Assembly: GCA_017163975.1 (NCBI GenBank)
Contig: JAFFSR010000240.1
Location: 2,604,001 to 2,668,000 of the forward strand
Direction: 5' to 3'
Length of the DNA stretch: 64,000 nucleotides
Origin: Anastatus disparis
Taxonomy: Eukaryota > Arthropoda > Insecta > Hymenoptera > Eupelmidae
Shown: in pieces, positions 33,371-42,904 of the stretch
How positions within the stretch are numbered: position 1 is the first letter of the stretch
Layout: each line of letters opens with the position of its first letter
The notes under the pieces: model-generated
The model's database searches: none
What the model saw: the letters and a program-made list of their open reading frames with translations, nothing else
Told to the model about the DNA's origin: nothing
Translations under genes and position numbers: made by a program

Positions 33371-33536
33371 ACGTAACTTGGGCGTACGAAGGATGAACAT
33401 GGTCTCGACTAATATTTGTCGATTGAGCAGTAGTGAGTCTCGGGCGCGCTTCGCGCGCCCTCGACCGACTACTACTCAATCGACAAATATTAGCCTCGTC
33501 CATATTCATCCTTTGTACGCCCAAGTTACGTATATA
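33371..33536. repeat. Long hairpin with GC apex
   Basis: Arms of about 70 bp (ACGTAACTTGGGCGTACGAA ... TACGCCCAAGTTACGT) with apex CGGGCGCGCTTCGCGCGCCC. Also absent from the left arm. It belongs with the other hairpins that have a CGAG/CGAGGG apex. Confidence 0.85.
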
Positions 33537-34137
33537 ACTAATACCGAATCATGAATGCACGTGTAAATAGCTTGGTTATGTCGTATCATACTATGTATAT
33601 AATATTATACCGAGTCAAGAAAACACGTGTAAATAGATAGGTTATATCGTATCATACATGCACGTCTAATGCGATTGACGCTAGGGCTATTTTTGAGAAC
33701 TTGTATAAAATATAAGTATATCGAGGATACATCTTTTAAACGCTTACTTGTAGCAATCGGATTTAAAACCACGGGATTTTTCACGAGTGTGAATAATTTA
33801 TGCAAGCTCTTTTCGCATGCATATTACATTTGCTAGAACGATCTTCGGTTGATATCAAGTATTTTTATAATTAATGAAACGGTCACAAAAAAAGCTACTG
33901 TGTAATAATGAAATGTTTACTCGGTATCTCTATATGGCTTGTTATGCGTATTTACTCCTATTGTATATAAAATACTTAACAAATAAAAAAATATCAAATT
34001 GTTATTTTGTATCGTATGGTTGATTCAAGAATAATCATGAACCACGATTCAGCATACTGGAGCAAATTTTACCGTTATTAATTTATCACAGGTGGAATTT
34101 TGAATTGCCGAACTTCCATGCTACTGTGAATACAGCC

Positions 34138-35010
34138 ATACTTTTTTAATCCTTCTTACGTTCATATTAAAATAAAGTGAAGAGTTATTCTCAAAAGCAT
34201 ATTTTTATTAAAAGTAATTTCTGAAGATTTTATGAACACTTTTTCAAATATGATAGTTTAACCTTATTGCAAGCATTCGTAAACTAAAAATAAAATAATT
34301 AATTTTAGTTTACGAAATACAGTCATTTTTTTTATACATCGATTTTTAAAAATCATTTATTTTTTGACATTTTTTAATAATAAATTTTTTTAATCGTTAT
34401 CATAAAAAAACTGGTGGGCAGTCTTTGGGACTGGCCGACAGAAGTGAAACTTCTTTACGAAATCATAGAACTCATAAATGTTAATTAAAAGTTCTATCAC
34501 TGTTTCATTAAATTCTAAAATAATTTTAAAATTAAATAATTATAAAATTAAATAAAACTAATTTAAAATAATTTAGTTTATTTAAAGAATTAATTTTTTT
34601 TTAATTTCAAATCAGATAATGTATGAAATTTTTGTTAATAATATTTATATTACAAAAATACAATAATAGTTTAATTTTCTTCACAATTATCAAAACTATT
34701 ATCATTTGTAGCAAGAGTAGTGTTTGAAATGATTGGCTCATGATAACGTAAATAAGAAACGTTTGCTTGCGCGTGCACGTTTAAACAATGTAGGAAAAAG
34801 AGGGGTTTACCATCGAACATTATAGAGGAAGAAAGAAAAAGAGAGAAAACGCGCGGTATTGCTTTCTTTATTTATTCAGATTCAGATATTTGTATTGTAC
34901 ATATAGTATGCATACTATATCTGTGCGTTTGACATCAAGTCAGTCCTGCGAATTTTTCTTTATACGTATTTAGTACCTTGATTTGCATATAGGAGGAGCG
35001 GAATCTCCAC
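34138..35010. other. AT-rich spacer, one transposon-end fragment
   Basis: At 34413-34448 the sequence GGGACTGGCCGACAGAAGTG repeats a boundary motif of the compound repeat (1699 and, inverted, 30531). A purine-rich stretch follows at 34790-34860. No gene recognised. Confidence 0.45.
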
Positions 35011-35023
35011 CTATATATATATA
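35011..35023 (+). promoter_or_regulatory. TATA box of small secreted-type gene
   Basis: CTATATATATATA ends 37 bp before the ATG at 35060, with a pyrimidine-rich TTCC/TTCATT stretch between that could hold the initiator. TA runs are frequent in this window, so the call is weak. Confidence 0.3.
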
Positions 35024-35059
35024 CACTTCCGTTTCATTAGTTCCGTTGCATGTACCGTC

Positions 35060-35299
35060 ATGAAATCAATTCACTCCCGTATAATTTTTTTGATATGTCT
35101 CTTATGGGAAGTGTATACCGTCGGTAAAGAAGTTTCACTTCAAAAATTAAGTTTTTTTATAAATTCATTAAGAAAGATTAAAATTTTCATAATAAACATT
35201 TTTATAACAATATTTTTACCAATTTTAATAAATTTAATATTTCTTATTTTACGGCTTTTGTGCTTACTTATCAGTTATACACTCAAAATTTTTAAATAA
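35060..35299 (+). CDS. Small hydrophobic protein with signal peptide
   Basis: The 79-aa frame starts MKSIHSRIIFLICLLWEVYT, a good signal-peptide shape (basic start, hydrophobic core), then KEVSLQKLSF and a long Ile/Leu/Phe-rich region at about residues 40-72, ending in a basic SYTLKIFK. AATAAA overlaps the stop. A TATA box lies at the right distance upstream. It may be a secreted or membrane micro-protein. The second hydrophobic region could also be an artefact of AT-rich DNA. It lies between the foldback element and gene copy B and has no visible relative in the window. Confidence 0.35.
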   Translation: MKSIHSRIIFLICLLWEVYTVGKEVSLQKLSFFINSLRKIKIFIINIFITIFLPILINLIFLILRLLCLLISYTLKIFK

Positions 35300-35797
35300 A
35301 ATAGCAATATAGGACAATAATTCTTGGCTTTTACAATTAATTATATGATTAAACAATCATTTTTAAGACAAAATTTTGAATAAGAGTATTTATTGACATT
35401 TTATTAGTAATTGCATTTAGAGCAGATGTTCCTGAATTGAAAAAAAATTTTCTTTTGATATTTTGGCTGATTGGGTTATTTTCTCTTGATTGAAAATTCG
35501 CTAGATAATTATTAACAGAATAGATAAAGTATTAAAAACAATCAGTTAATATGTTGGTAGAAAACTCGTCCATTATAGTGTATTTAAATAACCGATCGGC
35601 GCTTACTTCTGGCTACTGCGATATACCCTTCACTGCATCAGCTGACGATCTCTTACCCGTCATACAGGCAGCTGACGTTTTTATTTATTTAAAGTATCAC
35701 GTAAACTATCATCTGATAAAATTCAACCCACCCATGGTGCGTCAGCTGACGTTCACTAAGCTACAGAGTACAATTTTCTTAACCAGTTCACAAGTAT

Positions 35798-37125
35798 TCA
35801 GTGGAAAGGAAATTCGTCACTGGTATCGATCTCTGGTTCCAATATAATTTGGCGCATTCTCGTTTCCATTTCTTTTTCAAAAGGTAAGATAAATGGATAT
35901 TCATCTAGAAACTCAGATGTTTGGAACGATTCATATTCACCAGTAGGGCCATTATCAACTGTGAAGCGATTAGTAACTTCATCAACAATTATTCCATCTT
36001 GTGGCTGTTTGTAGCTAAAATATAAAAAGAAATATTAGTTGAAGAACCTTTTATCAAATAAAAGATTCTTTCAACGAAATCGCTAACTAAATAATTAATT
36101 TTTTAACTAATTGCATCATATCTGATAATATGAGTTGAAAAATAAATTATTTAGTCATCTAATAGATTTAATTACGTGCAGAATTATTTTTTTTTGTTCT
36201 AAAATAAAAGTTTAATGTACGCATGTATGTATGTATTATCATAAGCATATTGCTCGAATCCATTGTGTTAAAGTCTCAGTCAAAAACGTGTCTTGTACTT
36301 GCAAGATATGTAAGTTGATATTTTATAACTTTGAAATATGAAAGAATAATGTCATTTTAAAATTTCTTTAATTGTTGATTTAAGGACTCATTGACAGTAT
36401 TAGAATTCAAATAGTTTTAAAATTATTTTTTTTTCTTATAAAAATATTACAGTGTTAATTAAAATGTATTTTCTACTGTAATAAAAATCAAATCTACATT
36501 ACAAAGAATAAGATTCATTTTGAAAGAATCCCTCTAATATAAGAATATGTCATATATTTAAAAATAATCAAATCAAGACCATATTTCAACTATTAGTCCG
36601 ATATAGGTTTATAATAAGCAATATTAAAATGGTAATGATTTTAGCTGTACACAAGGCTTTAATGTTTATTGATCAAAATACTGAAACATGATTTTCAGTA
36701 TTTTTAATAAAAAAATTGTTTTATCAAATTTCAAGAAGATTTGAGACTGTAACTGTATGAATTTTACGTGTTAGAGGAATCTTCATTAATGATAATAAAA
36801 AAAAATATTTTGTACAATAGAATAAATAATTCCTTTTTTGATGCACATTAAGCTTCTTTTAATAAAATAAAATTAGAAACTTATAATAATGATGAACTTA
36901 CGTATCAACAACACATCGATTCTGCTCTCGAATTTGAAGCATTCCTATTCCTATTGCAATGAGTATAAGAAATCCTATTAAAATAATTACGTAATACTTC
37001 AAGTTGCTAATTGACTTGGTTTCAGTGTCATTTTTTTCCTCCACTATCTTGTCATCGCATGTTTCTACATTAATAACAGATTCCTTCTTCTTCTCTTCAT
37101 TTGGATTTAATTTTGATGCTGTCAT
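35798..37125 (-). CDS. Small type II membrane protein gene, copy B (intact)
   Basis: Two exons: 37125-36902 (donor GATAC|GTAAGT) and 36014-35798 (acceptor TATTTTAG, stop TGA at 35800-35798). The joined frame is 441 nt, 146 aa. It has a charged cytoplasmic N-terminus (about residues 1-43, opening MTASKLNPNEEKKKES), one membrane segment (about 44-65, VIILIGFLILIAIGIGML), and an acidic C-terminal ectodomain with DNGPTGEYESF, EFLDEYPFILP and EPEIDTSDEFPFH at the end. A TTTTTTTAG just before the ATG could be an acceptor, so a 5' exon may exist. The family is unknown to me. Copy A lies 18 kb to the left. Confidence 0.75.
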
Positions 37126-38157
37126 TGTAGTTTTTCTAAAAAAATATTTATTTAATTATTATTATTTATATGACCATTGTATACAATTACTATTGAGCAA
37201 AGCACTTTTTTTGTTTATTCGTTTTTCAAAATAATAGTATATTTCTTTACAACTGTGCATGGTAGACGATTCTTTCACAGGTGTAGTTTGTCATTTTAGA
37301 ACGCGCACTCCGTTAAAACCAAACTATTTTTAATTATGTAATTATTTTTTACAAAAAATTCAATAATATTCATATTTAAAAAAATAAATAAATTGTGACA
37401 AAATTGCAACTTAAAGAAAATATTATTAGCAAACTTATTTTTATTTGATAAAAGTATTAGAAATTTTATATAAATGCATAGCGATCCATATCATATTTCA
37501 AAGTTCCAAAGTGTTATTACGATATATGTTTCAATAATCAGAGGAATATAAATAGTTATTTATAATAAAAACATCACGATTACATAAAAAAAATGTTCGA
37601 TTGTAATATCTCCAAAAATAAAGATAAAGAGAAAAAGTAGCCCGAAATTTTTTTCCTATTCACTCTCTCTCTCACTTGCCTCATAAACGATTAAATTTAT
37701 GATACTTCGGAAATTATTATAATGCAAGAAAAAATTACTTTTTTCTATTTTTAGATCGAGTATCGGAAAATCAACCTTTATTATTGTCATACTTTAATAC
37801 AAAGTGATACAACCCAAATATCCGGCTATAGTCGTCTCTGCGTGAAAAGACTTCTGACACTAGTTGAATGGAAAAGTTTCGAACAAAAAGTTTTAAACGC
37901 ACTTTTCAACGTTATTTCAAAATTATATTTATACTTTTCTTTTTATTGTAAATCCTTTTTTATTACGTTTTCATTAGTTTATTTTTCGTATTTGTCTTTT
38001 CGGAAAGAATTTTGAAATCAATTTTAAATGCCTGATAAATTAAAAACTTTAAATTTGAAATTTTAAAAAATAAATGTTTTAATAAATATGTTTAAACTTA
38101 ATAAATTAAATGTATTTATGTACACCCCCTCTCACACGAAGTTGCCCACTCTAATTG
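37126..38157. other. Upstream region of copy B
   Basis: Homology with copy A continues to about 37298, then stops where copy A has a hairpin insertion. The rest is AT-rich with a short CT tract at 37664-37675. No gene recognised. Confidence 0.45.
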
Positions 38158-39076
38158 GGCGAGCGGTTCACCTTAAAATAACTGTTAAAAATGCAATTTA
38201 CCGACTTTTTTTTGCATTTCTAATGCACCAAACCTTTTTAATTTAGTTTCTACATTTTTCTGAGTAGAAATATATTTTTAAAATTTTTTTCCGAGTGGGC
38301 CGGTAATTATTGTGAACAAAACACTAAAAATTAATGAAAATGATTCGGACAAAGTTTTTTAAAATTGTATTTCATTAAAATAAATACTTTTTGTGAAGGG
38401 GAGTATTTTTTTTCTCGGAAACTACTGAATGGATTGAAATTTTACCGACTGCTAATCTTCAAAATTTCAACTGTAAGTGCGAATTTTATAATTAAATAAA
38501 GATACACACGCCATGAGAATCTTCCCTGTGTGTCGTGTATGCGTAGTGTCCCTGCATAGTCGCAACCATAACCTTTATCATGAACGTTCTAAGCTACACG
38601 GTTCGAGAGATACATTTCGAAACTCATTTTGGGCATAGGAGAAATTATTTTTTGTTGTCATCATAAAATTCGCACTTACAATTGAAATTTTGAAGATTGT
38701 AATGCTGTCGGTAAAATTGCAATCCATTTAGTAGTTTCCGAGAAAAAAAATCGTAAAGATTACGAATTTTTACGCCATAAAATCGCAAATAACTCGGAAA
38801 GGAAGTATTTTTAAGGTATACTCTCTTTCACAAAAAATGTTTATTTTAATTAAATACAATTAAAAAAACTTTGTCCGAATCATTTTCATAAATTTTTATT
38901 TTTTTACAAGTTTTTTTTTTGTAGTAATTACCAGCTGCACTCGGAAAAAAATTTTTTAAATATATTTCTATTCCGAAAAATATACAAAACCAAATTAAAA
39001 AAGTTTGGTGCATTAGAAATGCAAAAAGAAAATTAGTCGGTTCAAGCTTCATTTACGGGGGTGAACCACTGTCCTA
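38158..39076. mobile_element. ~920-bp palindromic element
   Basis: Left (38158-38490) and right (about 38650-39076) parts are inverted copies sharing TTTGCATTTCTAATGCACCA, TTCGGACAAAGTTTTT and CGAATTTTATGATGACA-type segments. The ends are GCGGTTCACC and GGTGAACCAC. The loop contains a GC-balanced patch (38505-38600). The right arm has an extra 80-bp piece. There is no transposase frame. Confidence 0.8.
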
Positions 39077-39380
39077 AATCAGCCGAGATAAATTTTTATA
39101 AATACAGATTTAAAAGTAAAAATAAACAAATTCAAGAAAATAAAATTCTATGCAAAGATTGAAATTTATAATTTCTCTTTTCTACAACATTTTGTATTCG
39201 TATAGTACTCAAATATAATGAAGCAACTATTATAAAATCTTAAATAAGATATAAAAATAATAAAAATTTATAAAAAATTTGTGATTATCTTTAGGAAAAC
39301 TATTCATAAGATAGAAATACATCTATTAAAAAAATATATAATAATATAAAAAAAAAAGTTTTCCAATTAGCGTCACTTAC
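39077..39380. other. Spacer, partly homologous to copy A
   Basis: AT-rich. From about 39280 it matches 24690-24790. Confidence 0.45.
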
Positions 39381-39533
39381 CAAATTTCTGACTCCAAAAT
39401 ATGTAATGATGTTTCCTAGCTTGGCAAAGGCCTGCTTTAAACTGCAACTTGTCCCTGATGCATCTATTTCGTTTTTAGTGCCATCTATACGACCTCCCCC
39501 ACCAATTTGACGGACCCTTGGAAAAACTTATAC
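39381..39533 (-). CDS. Candidate exon, copy B
   Basis: The minus strand reads GGRIDGTKNEIDASGTSCSL, then KQAFAKLGNIITYFGVRNL, ending at the strong donor TTG|GTAAGT. The copy A homologue keeps the same frame through KLGN. The true acceptor is uncertain: the CAG at 39534 would give an early stop in this frame, while AAG about 17 bp further in would not. The role is unknown. It may be an upstream exon of the membrane-protein gene that starts 2.2 kb downstream. Confidence 0.45.
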
Positions 39534-39571
39534 CTGAAACATAGTTTGTAGTATACTATGTCGTTTGATTT

Positions 39572-39721
39572 CTAATTTTTTTTTGTTATAATAGGCTTGT
39601 AAAGAGTGACAATTTTTGAAGTCACATACTTATGTCTACCATCCTCATCATTCAATTTGTACTTATAAGAAAGTACAATACGGCTATTTTCGAAGGATTG
39701 CGCGTGGAAGGTACTCAACAT
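39572..39721 (-). CDS. 49-aa frame, copy B
   Basis: From the ATG at 39721-39719 to TAG at 39574-39572 the frame reads MLSTFHAQSFENSRIVLSYK, then YKLNDEDGRHKYVTSKIV and a basic end. The alternation of polar and hydrophobic residues suggests a beta-strand domain fragment. The copy A homologue is frameshifted. Whether it is an exon or a stand-alone peptide cannot be told. Confidence 0.35.
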   Translation of the reverse strand: MLSTFHAQSFENSRIVLSYKYKLNDEDGRHKYVTSKIVTLYKPIITKKN

Positions 39722-40860
39722 TTAAAAAATTAAAATATGAATTTTAGAACTTTGGGACAACATGTATGTTTTTTATGTACATTTTTTTAAGTTATTACCA
39801 AATAATTGGATTTTTAAAGCATTTTATTAAATTTGATGAATAATTAGATTTTTATTAATAAAAAGCTTTATATTCGAATTTTATTGTATTTTATTAAAAA
39901 ATTGATTTATAAAAAAAGCTAAAAAATCATTCATAATAAGAGACGAACCCGGGTCCTATAACATTTCATTATTGATTGTTATTTATAATTATTGATTAAA
40001 TCTTATATTTATTTAAATAAATTGAAGATATGTTAAATATTTAAAAAGTACAAAAGTTTAATAAAAGCAGAAAAAACAAGAAATTTTTCGATTACTTTAA
40101 TAATTAATTTAAATTTTAAAATATGCATAAATATCTTCTTAAAGTTTTAAAAATAAGAATTCATAAGTATATTTTTTTAAGAGTTTAAGTATTTTTTTTC
40201 AGAAAATGTTGAATAATTCTATTTTATTTAAAGTTTTTTTCATAAATTGAAAAAAAGTTTTAACAGCTTAGTAATTATCCAAAAATTTTTTATTTTAAGT
40301 TAGAAATCTTAAGATTTTAATTTTATTAGAATTAATAAAATTAAAAAAATACTTTCAAGTAAGCATAAAAACAATTGAATATTAAATACATCTTTAATTT
40401 TTAAAATAAACGAAATTCTAAGAAATTACATATTTTAAAAGCGTATAATCAATTTTGCTGAAATTTTGGCAGGTGATTATAGATGTATAAACATGAAGAA
40501 AGCCAATATTTTGGTCTTCAACGCTACCACTTATTACAGTCAATTAAATAAAGCCACTGAAAAAGTTATTGTAGTTTTCAAACTTTTATAATAAAAACTA
40601 AGCTTAAATCCTTTTGAAGTAGCAGCTATAGTGTAAAAGCAAAACATTTTTTTCCAAAGTTACAGCGTAATCAAAATTGAGCTAAATTTTAAGTTCTATT
40701 ATTAATTAGTGTGTTAAATAGAAATTTAGGTTTAATTTAACAAATTTACTCAAAATTTAATTTTATCTATTTAACAAATTCTCACTCTACTGTTACAGCT
40801 ATTTCAAAAGGACTTAAGCTTAGATTTCTTTTAAAAATGTTTTAATTTTCTAGTTATTAA
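39722..40860. other. AT-rich spacer, no gene seen
   Basis: No open frame or repeat structure was recognised. Confidence 0.5.
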
Positions 40861-41050
40861 AAGGACTCAGTGGCTTGCTCGGTAGAGCAATGAACTCATA
40901 ACCGGAGGATTCGAGTTCGAAAAGCACTCTCAGCGGCCGAATGTTACAAGTACTTCTGTACATTACTTGTGCTTTGTTCACAAATATACTGACGATCATC
41001 GTGGCTAATTAGCATAGCAATAATAGCATAAATACAGCGACGTTAAATAA
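40861..41050 (+). mobile_element. tRNA-derived SINE, copy 1
   Basis: The tRNA head has A box GTGGCTTGCTCGGTAGAGC, anticodon region CTCATAAC and B box GATTCGAGTTCG. The body has TGTGCTTTGTTCACAAA, then CTAATTAGCAT, and ends ATACAGCGACGTTAAATAAA. The body is shared with copies at 43518, 49748 and 50897. Confidence 0.85.
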
Positions 41051-41059
41051 AATTTAAAA

Positions 41060-41370
41060 AAAAAAAGATGGAAAGATGAATAATTTATGTATGAAAAGAA
41101 AAGAAGAAAATTTTGAAATTCGTAATCAGGAAAAAGTTGTCACAATTCTTGTGTTTCAGTTTCGAGTTATTTTTGTTAATCATTATCAGTAAAATATAAG
41201 AAAATTTGATTGTAAACTAAAATAATAAATTTCCCAATGTTATATTTAGCTGTTATTTAAATGCTTTTTACAAATCGAATTAATTTTAAAACACACTTAG
41301 GATTCAAATATTTTTAAGAAATTTATTTGTATCAAAATATAACGTATTTAACAGCAAATTTTTTTTTACA
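41060..41370 (+). repeat. Dispersed repeat (uninterrupted paralogue)
   Basis: It matches 8867-8902 joined to 14732-14990. It directly follows SINE copy 1. Confidence 0.65.
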
Positions 41371-41576
41371 TTGATAAAAAATTAATTTCTAATAATTAAT
41401 ATATTTAATATTTATGTAATATATACATTCATAAGCTCAGTTCTTGATAAGTACTTAATAATTTACGCCTATATAATAGTAGTAGAAAATATTAACACTA
41501 AATTAAAACTAATATGGTATAAAAAATTGTGAAATTTTAACTCGATGAAAGAAAAAACTTAATAACATTATTGTCA
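41371..41576. other. 3' flank of the myosin gene
   Basis: AT-rich. Minus-strand polyadenylation signals are possible, but none stands out. Confidence 0.4.
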
Positions 41577-42904
41577 TCAAAGTTTTTTGAGCATAGGAAG
41601 ATTGAATTCAGCAGGTATTTCAACTGCTTCCAAACGAACATTTGAATATCGAAATGGGAATTCCACCGGAAACATATCTGCATCTAATATAACCTGAAAA
41701 GTCATAGAAACATATTAAGCAAATATAAAGATTCGTGCTTGTTTTTCTCTTCTCGATCAAATGGTTATTCAAATAAATCACAAGTTAAATTACTTATTAA
41801 CCTATCGATTATTTTATGTAACCATTTTATGTAGAAACACAATATTCGTAAATTTTACCGTATCATCCAATTCTTCCTTTTCTGCTAGTTTTGATATTAA
41901 TTGATCAACTGCAGCTTGTGATATAGATTCATCGCAATTATTGGCTTTATAACTCTTTAATATTTTAAGAATTTGGTTATAAGTTAAACTATTATAATTT
42001 TCGCAAATCCAACTTATATTAGCAACTTCAATCGGTTGGATTGAATAAAACCTAAGAGCTTGCACTAAAGGTCTTAAAGCATCCATTGCAGGTGATAATT
42101 GATGATCTGTTATCCATCGTTCTAAAATTTGTAAATTGCATCTAAAAAATAAAAATAATCAGAAAAATAATCTTTTTTAATTTTATATTTTAATACAATT
42201 TTTAAATCCATCATATCATTATTACCTAATTTGCATAACATGTCGAACGTTTAAAAGCTCTTTTTTACCCAGAATATGGCAAAGAGCATGATGAGTTAAA
42301 AAATCTAATAGTTGTCTAAATAATTGTTCGATTATTTTTCGATCAACATTGAAATGCTTCATAAGTTCGTGAATATTTGTCAATTCATTGCATAATCGTG
42401 TAAGACTGTTTCCAACTGGTTGTAATTCATAAACATATGCCACTTCCGCATCACCTTCTAAATTAACGACCTCATCATTATCAGTGATCGCGGGTATTAT
42501 AAATTCCGATATTTTCAATTTTATTTGTCTTGAGATTTTCTTAGCCAAAGCTTTTCCAGTTCCACTTAAAGCTTGCCACGTACGACTTAAATCAAGATTA
42601 CGCATACGTTGCCTAGTTTGACGAAATGTAATGATTGCATAAATTTCATTTCGTTCGGGATGATCATTCTCCGAAAATTGCTTCAAATAATTAAGAAGCT
42701 GATGATTGATAACAAGATAAAGAATCGTCAGGTCGAGTCCAGGGCGATTTTTTTTGTTTGCTCGTATCATCGCTTTTTGATAACCATGTATGAGATCATA
42801 TGCCAATTGGAGATCATTTAAAATATCTGCGTAACGAATGCACATGAATATTATTTGTGCTGGCAATTCCACCGAGTGTTCAATTATCAATGAAGGTCTT
42901 ATGT
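41577..42904 (-). other. Myosin DIL (dilute) cargo-binding exons (14-16)
   Basis: Residues about 1131-1489. ELPAQIIFMCIRYADILND matches the start of the globular tail. LFRQLLDFLTHHALCHIL, then MQIR and LQILERWITDHQLSPAMDAL match the DIL core. The end LDADMFPVEFPFRYSNVRLE matches the class C-terminus. This domain is diagnostic for class V among insect myosins. Confidence 0.9.

Larger units (their letters stand above)
26830..34137. mobile_element. 7.3-kb foldback transposon with giant inverted arms
   Basis: The ends GGCTGTATTCACAGTA and their complement are flanked by ATA on both sides. The left arm (26830 to about 29003) and the right arm (about 31137-34137) are inverted copies at very high identity, including a 66-codon frame identical in both (27162-27362 plus strand; 33605-33805 minus strand). 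Each arm carries a tandem array. The right arm has an extra 770-bp insertion (32770-33536). The loop (29009-31130) contains the repeat unit also found at 1.69-5.58 kb. This design matches foldback/Galileo-type elements. No transposase is visible. Confidence 0.9.

Noticed and set aside
27162..33805. Identical 66-aa frames in both foldback arms as a conserved gene
   Set aside because: Identity is explained by the arms being near-identical as DNA. No family or codon signal is seen.
35551..35847. 98-aa plus-strand frame
   Set aside because: Its 3' part is antisense to exon 2 of gene copy B, which has splice sites and a paralogue. The rest has no recognisable motif, although CAGCTGACG recurs three times.
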